In this document: piece by piece, positions 61,846-64,000 of the stretch | Position numbering within the stretch: position 1 is the first letter of the stretch | How the letters are laid out: the number at the start of each line of letters is the position of its first letter | Source: RUG705 sp934101175 | GTDB lineage: Bacteria > Bacillota_I > Bacilli_A > RF39 > UBA660 | NCBI GenBank assembly: GCA_934101175.1 | Contig: CAKOQC010000002.1 | Coordinates: forward strand, 186,001 to 250,000 | Reading direction: 5' to 3' | Length of the DNA: 64,000 nucleotides | Notes under the pieces: model-generated | The model's database searches: none | What the model saw: only the letters and a program-made list of their open reading frames with translations | What the model was told of the DNA's origin: nothing | Translations under genes and position numbers: made by a program

Positions 61846-63399
61846 ATGAATGATACTACTTTCTCCATTTTATTATTTATTCTTGGTTTAATAGTTGGAG
61901 TAATCTTACTACTAATAATAAATTATTTTAAAAATAAACAAAGAGAAAAGAAAGCAGATTCTATATTAGAAAAAGCTAAAAAAGATGCAGATAAGATAAA
62001 AAGAGAAACTTTATTTGAAACAAAAGAAGAAATAAATAAATTAAAAATAGATGCAGATAAAGAAATTAAAGAGAAAAAGAATGAAGTTAGAGAAACAGAA
62101 GAACGTATTTTGCAACGTGAAAAGAATTTAGATAAACGTGATGAAATTATGCAAAATAGGGAAAAAGGACTTGAAGATAGAGAAAAAAATTTATTAAAGA
62201 AACAAGATGAAATCCAAGAAATAAAAGAAAAAATGGAAGATATCAAACGTGAACAATTAGAAAAATTAGAACAAATAAGTGGTTTTACTAAAGAACAAGC
62301 TAGAGAATCAGTAATGAAAATCGTTGAAGAAAAAATGAGTAAAGAGATAGCAGCATATATCAAAGATCGTGAAATAGAAGCTAAATTAGATGTTGATTCA
62401 AAAGCTAAAGAAATGTTAGTTAATTGTATGCAAAAATATGCTGCAGATGTTACTAATGAACAAACAATATCAGTAATTTCATTACCTAATGATGAAATGA
62501 AAGGAAGAATTATTGGTAGAGAAGGAAGAAATGTTAGAACTATTGAATCAGTTACAGGAGTAGATTTAATAATAGATGATACTCCAGAAGCAATAGTTAT
62601 ATCAAGTTTTGATCCATTAAGAAGAGAGATAGCAAGATTAACTTTAGAGACTTTGATTAAAGATGGAAGAATACATCCTGCTAGAATTGAAGAAGTATAT
62701 GATAAGATGTGTAATGAAGTTAATCAGAAGATTAAAGAATATGGTAAGAATGCGGTATATGAATTAGGATTATCTAAGATAGATCCAGAATTAATTACAA
62801 TAATTGGTAAACTACATTTTAGAACAAGTTATGGACAAAATGCTTTAAAACATTCAATAGAAGTAGCAAATATCTCAGGATTATTAGCAGCTGAACTTGG
62901 AGAAAATATTAATTTAGCTAAGAGAGCTGGATTACTTCATGATATTGGTAAAGCAATTGATTTTGAAATGGAAGGCAGTCATGTTGACATTGGTGTTGAT
63001 ATAGCTAAAAAATATAATGAAAATAAGATAGTTATTAATGCTATAGCATCACATCATGGAGATGTACCTGCTACTAGTGTAATTGCTACAATTGTTAATA
63101 TAGCTGATACAATTTCAGCATCAAGACCTGGAGCAAGAAATGATTCATCAGAAAACTATTTCCAAAGACTAGAAAAAATAGAGCAAATAGGAAATGATGT
63201 TAAGGGCGTAGATAAAGCGTATGCTATTCAAGCAGGAAGAGAACTTAGAGTTATAGTTAAACCTGAAGAAGTAGATGACTTAATGTCTTATCAAATAGCA
63301 AGAAATATTAAAGAACAAATTGAAGCAGAAGTACAATATCCTGGTATTATTAAAGTAACAGTTATTAGAGAAACTAGAGCAACAGAAGAAGCTAAATAA
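61846..63399 (+). CDS. rny: Ribonuclease Y
   Basis: Membrane-bound endoribonuclease starting mRNA decay in Firmicutes; 517 residues, normal length. One N-terminal membrane segment (about 6-26), long Glu/Lys coiled coil (about 30-190), KH domain (with GRIIGREGRNVRTIE, about 222-236) and HD domain with LLHDIGKAID (about 364-373) and SHHGD. ATG 61846 follows TGGAGGTG. It has its own promoter and terminator. Confidence 0.96.
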   Translation: MNDTTFSILLFILGLIVGVILLLIINYFKNKQREKKADSILEKAKKDADKIKRETLFETKEEINKLKIDADKEIKEKKNEVRETEERILQREKNLDKRDEIMQNREKGLEDREKNLLKKQDEIQEIKEKMEDIKREQLEKLEQISGFTKEQARESVMKIVEEKMSKEIAAYIKDREIEAKLDVDSKAKEMLVNCMQKYAADVTNEQTISVISLPNDEMKGRIIGREGRNVRTIESVTGVDLIIDDTPEAIVISSFDPLRREIARLTLETLIKDGRIHPARIEEVYDKMCNEVNQKIKEYGKNAVYELGLSKIDPELITIIGKLHFRTSYGQNALKHSIEVANISGLLAAELGENINLAKRAGLLHDIGKAIDFEMEGSHVDIGVDIAKKYNENKIVINAIASHHGDVPATSVIATIVNIADTISASRPGARNDSSENYFQRLEKIEQIGNDVKGVDKAYAIQAGRELRVIVKPEEVDDLMSYQIARNIKEQIEAEVQYPGIIKVTVIRETRATEEAK

Positions 63400-63420
63400 G
63401 AAGCTTCTTTTCTTTTTTTT
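63387..63420 (+). terminator. Terminator of rny
   Basis: AGAAGCT and AGCTTCT around 8 bases, then a long T-rich run; the left arm is in the last codons. Confidence 0.75.
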
Positions 63421-63439
63421 ACAAAAAGTTAATTTATGG

Positions 63440-63468
63440 TTGCAAAAAAATTAAAAGTATTGTATACT
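63440..63468 (+). promoter_or_regulatory. Sigma-A promoter of the thioester-domain protein gene
   Basis: TTGCAA, 17-base spacer, TATACT, 22 bases before the start codon. Confidence 0.7.
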
Positions 63469-63490
63469 CTTCTTAGGATAGGTGATAGAA

Positions 63491-64000
63491 ATGAAAAAAT
63501 CATTGGGAAAGGTATTGATAACAGCTACAGCATGCTTTGCAATGATGGGTAATGTATATGGAGCTGCTAAACCTTCTTTAACATATGTATATTATAACGA
63601 TCAAAAAGATGGTAATTATCGTATAAGAAAAGTAATTGGAAGTAATTCAACATTTATGGATTTTATTACAATGAAAGATACTACTGATAAAGTAGGATAT
63701 TGTGTAGATGTTGGAAAGAATTTAAATAAAGATATTAGTTATACAGAAACACAAGATTTAGCATCATATTTAAATGCAACATTAAATAATAGTACTAAAG
63801 CTAAAAATTTAGCTGCTAAAATAAGTCAATATGCTTATTATGGATATACAACATCTGGAACTCGTAATACTAATAATTATTATGCTGCTACTCAAAAATT
63901 AATATGGGAAGAATTATATAAGAATGGATATGGAAGTTATAATAAAGATGCTTACTTAAGAGCAGATTCAGCAAATATTGAAGTAGATGTTTCTAAAGAA
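63491..64000 (+). CDS. Secreted thioester-domain surface protein (cut by window end)
   Basis: 170 residues are visible and the frame is still open at the last base. Residues 1-25 form a signal peptide (MKKSLGKVLITATACFAMM, cleavage near GAA). The rest resembles a thioester domain of Gram-positive adhesins: Cys71 in GYCVDVG and Gln135 in AATQKLIWEE would form the internal Cys-Gln thioester used to bind host molecules covalently. Ig-like repeats and a cell-wall anchor are expected downstream but not visible. GGTGATAG is the ribosome site. Confidence 0.8.
   Translation, partial: MKKSLGKVLITATACFAMMGNVYGAAKPSLTYVYYNDQKDGNYRIRKVIGSNSTFMDFITMKDTTDKVGYCVDVGKNLNKDISYTETQDLASYLNATLNNSTKAKNLAAKISQYAYYGYTTSGTRNTNNYYAATQKLIWEELYKNGYGSYNKDAYLRADSANIEVDVSKE

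Noticed and set aside
61923..62363. 146-codon minus-strand frame opposite the rny coiled coil
   Set aside because: Antisense of Lys/Glu codons gives Phe/Leu/Ser-rich frames; no start signals.

Overview
The window is very AT-rich and reads like a chromosome segment of a spore-forming, low-GC Firmicute (Bacilli/Erysipelotrichia-like, possibly one of the uncultured gut lineages with small genomes). The evidence for sporulation is an uninterrupted sigma-K gene, a gerA-type germinant receptor operon, a CwlJ-like cortex hydrolase and a LysM amidase of the mother-cell lysis type. UGA is a stop codon here: prfB has the classical in-frame UGA with a +1 frameshift site, and the only Trp tRNA seen has anticodon CCA. 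This argues against a Mycoplasma-type code. The species cannot be named from the sequence alone.

Layout. 0-4.3 kb: end of a HEPN-like protein, sigK, then trpS-yqeG-yqeH and a small nucleotide-related protein. 4.3-7.1 kb: a repeat-containing noncoding stretch, an Abi_2/AbiF-like HEPN protein and an HtrA protease. 7.3-24.6 kb: an accessory, defence-type island with a Dam-like methylase, a UvrD-family helicase carrying a nuclease-like insert, a truncated amidase copy, a PrrC/RloC-like ATPase, an IS30 element, a two-domain adenine methylase with an HNH endonuclease (predicted type II restriction-modification), a YobI/KAP-type membrane NTPase, a decayed second dam and the complete amidase. 24.6-27.8 kb: small membrane proteins, a tetR/ABC-permease deletion scar, tRNA-Trp, cwlJ and a hydrolase. 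27.8-31.7 kb: gerAA-gerAC-gerAB. 31.8-36.1 kb: a CtpA protease and a complete agr quorum-sensing locus, including a 40-residue agrD. 36.3-48.8 kb: asnB, ftsK/spoIIIE, a large hydrolase/LXG-like protein, prfB, two yitT genes, ftsEX, pyrH and tRNA-Asn. 48.9-64 kb: a HerA-like ATPase, sufC-sufD-sufS-sufU, a Ca2+-type P-ATPase, a ddl variant, a nucleotidyltransferase, rny, and the start of a secreted thioester-domain adhesin that runs off the window.

The most interesting part is the island. The left side has a complete dam and a 3'-truncated amidase; the right side has a 5'-truncated dam and a complete amidase. That is the pattern expected when an element carrying an internal dam-amidase fragment integrates by a single crossover. 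Two unrelated large ATPases inside the island are preceded by the same kind of promoter plus hairpin plus T-tract leader, with a shared core and diverged but still pairing outer stems; this suggests a common attenuator or RNA-based control. The two methylases share a promoter module. Just outside, the AbiF-like gene sits behind a noncoding region with repeats and a terminator-ended small transcript candidate, which may be an RNA partner.

Most start codons below were chosen from Shine-Dalgarno spacing and, in several cases, from a sigma-A promoter that overlaps an upstream in-frame start.
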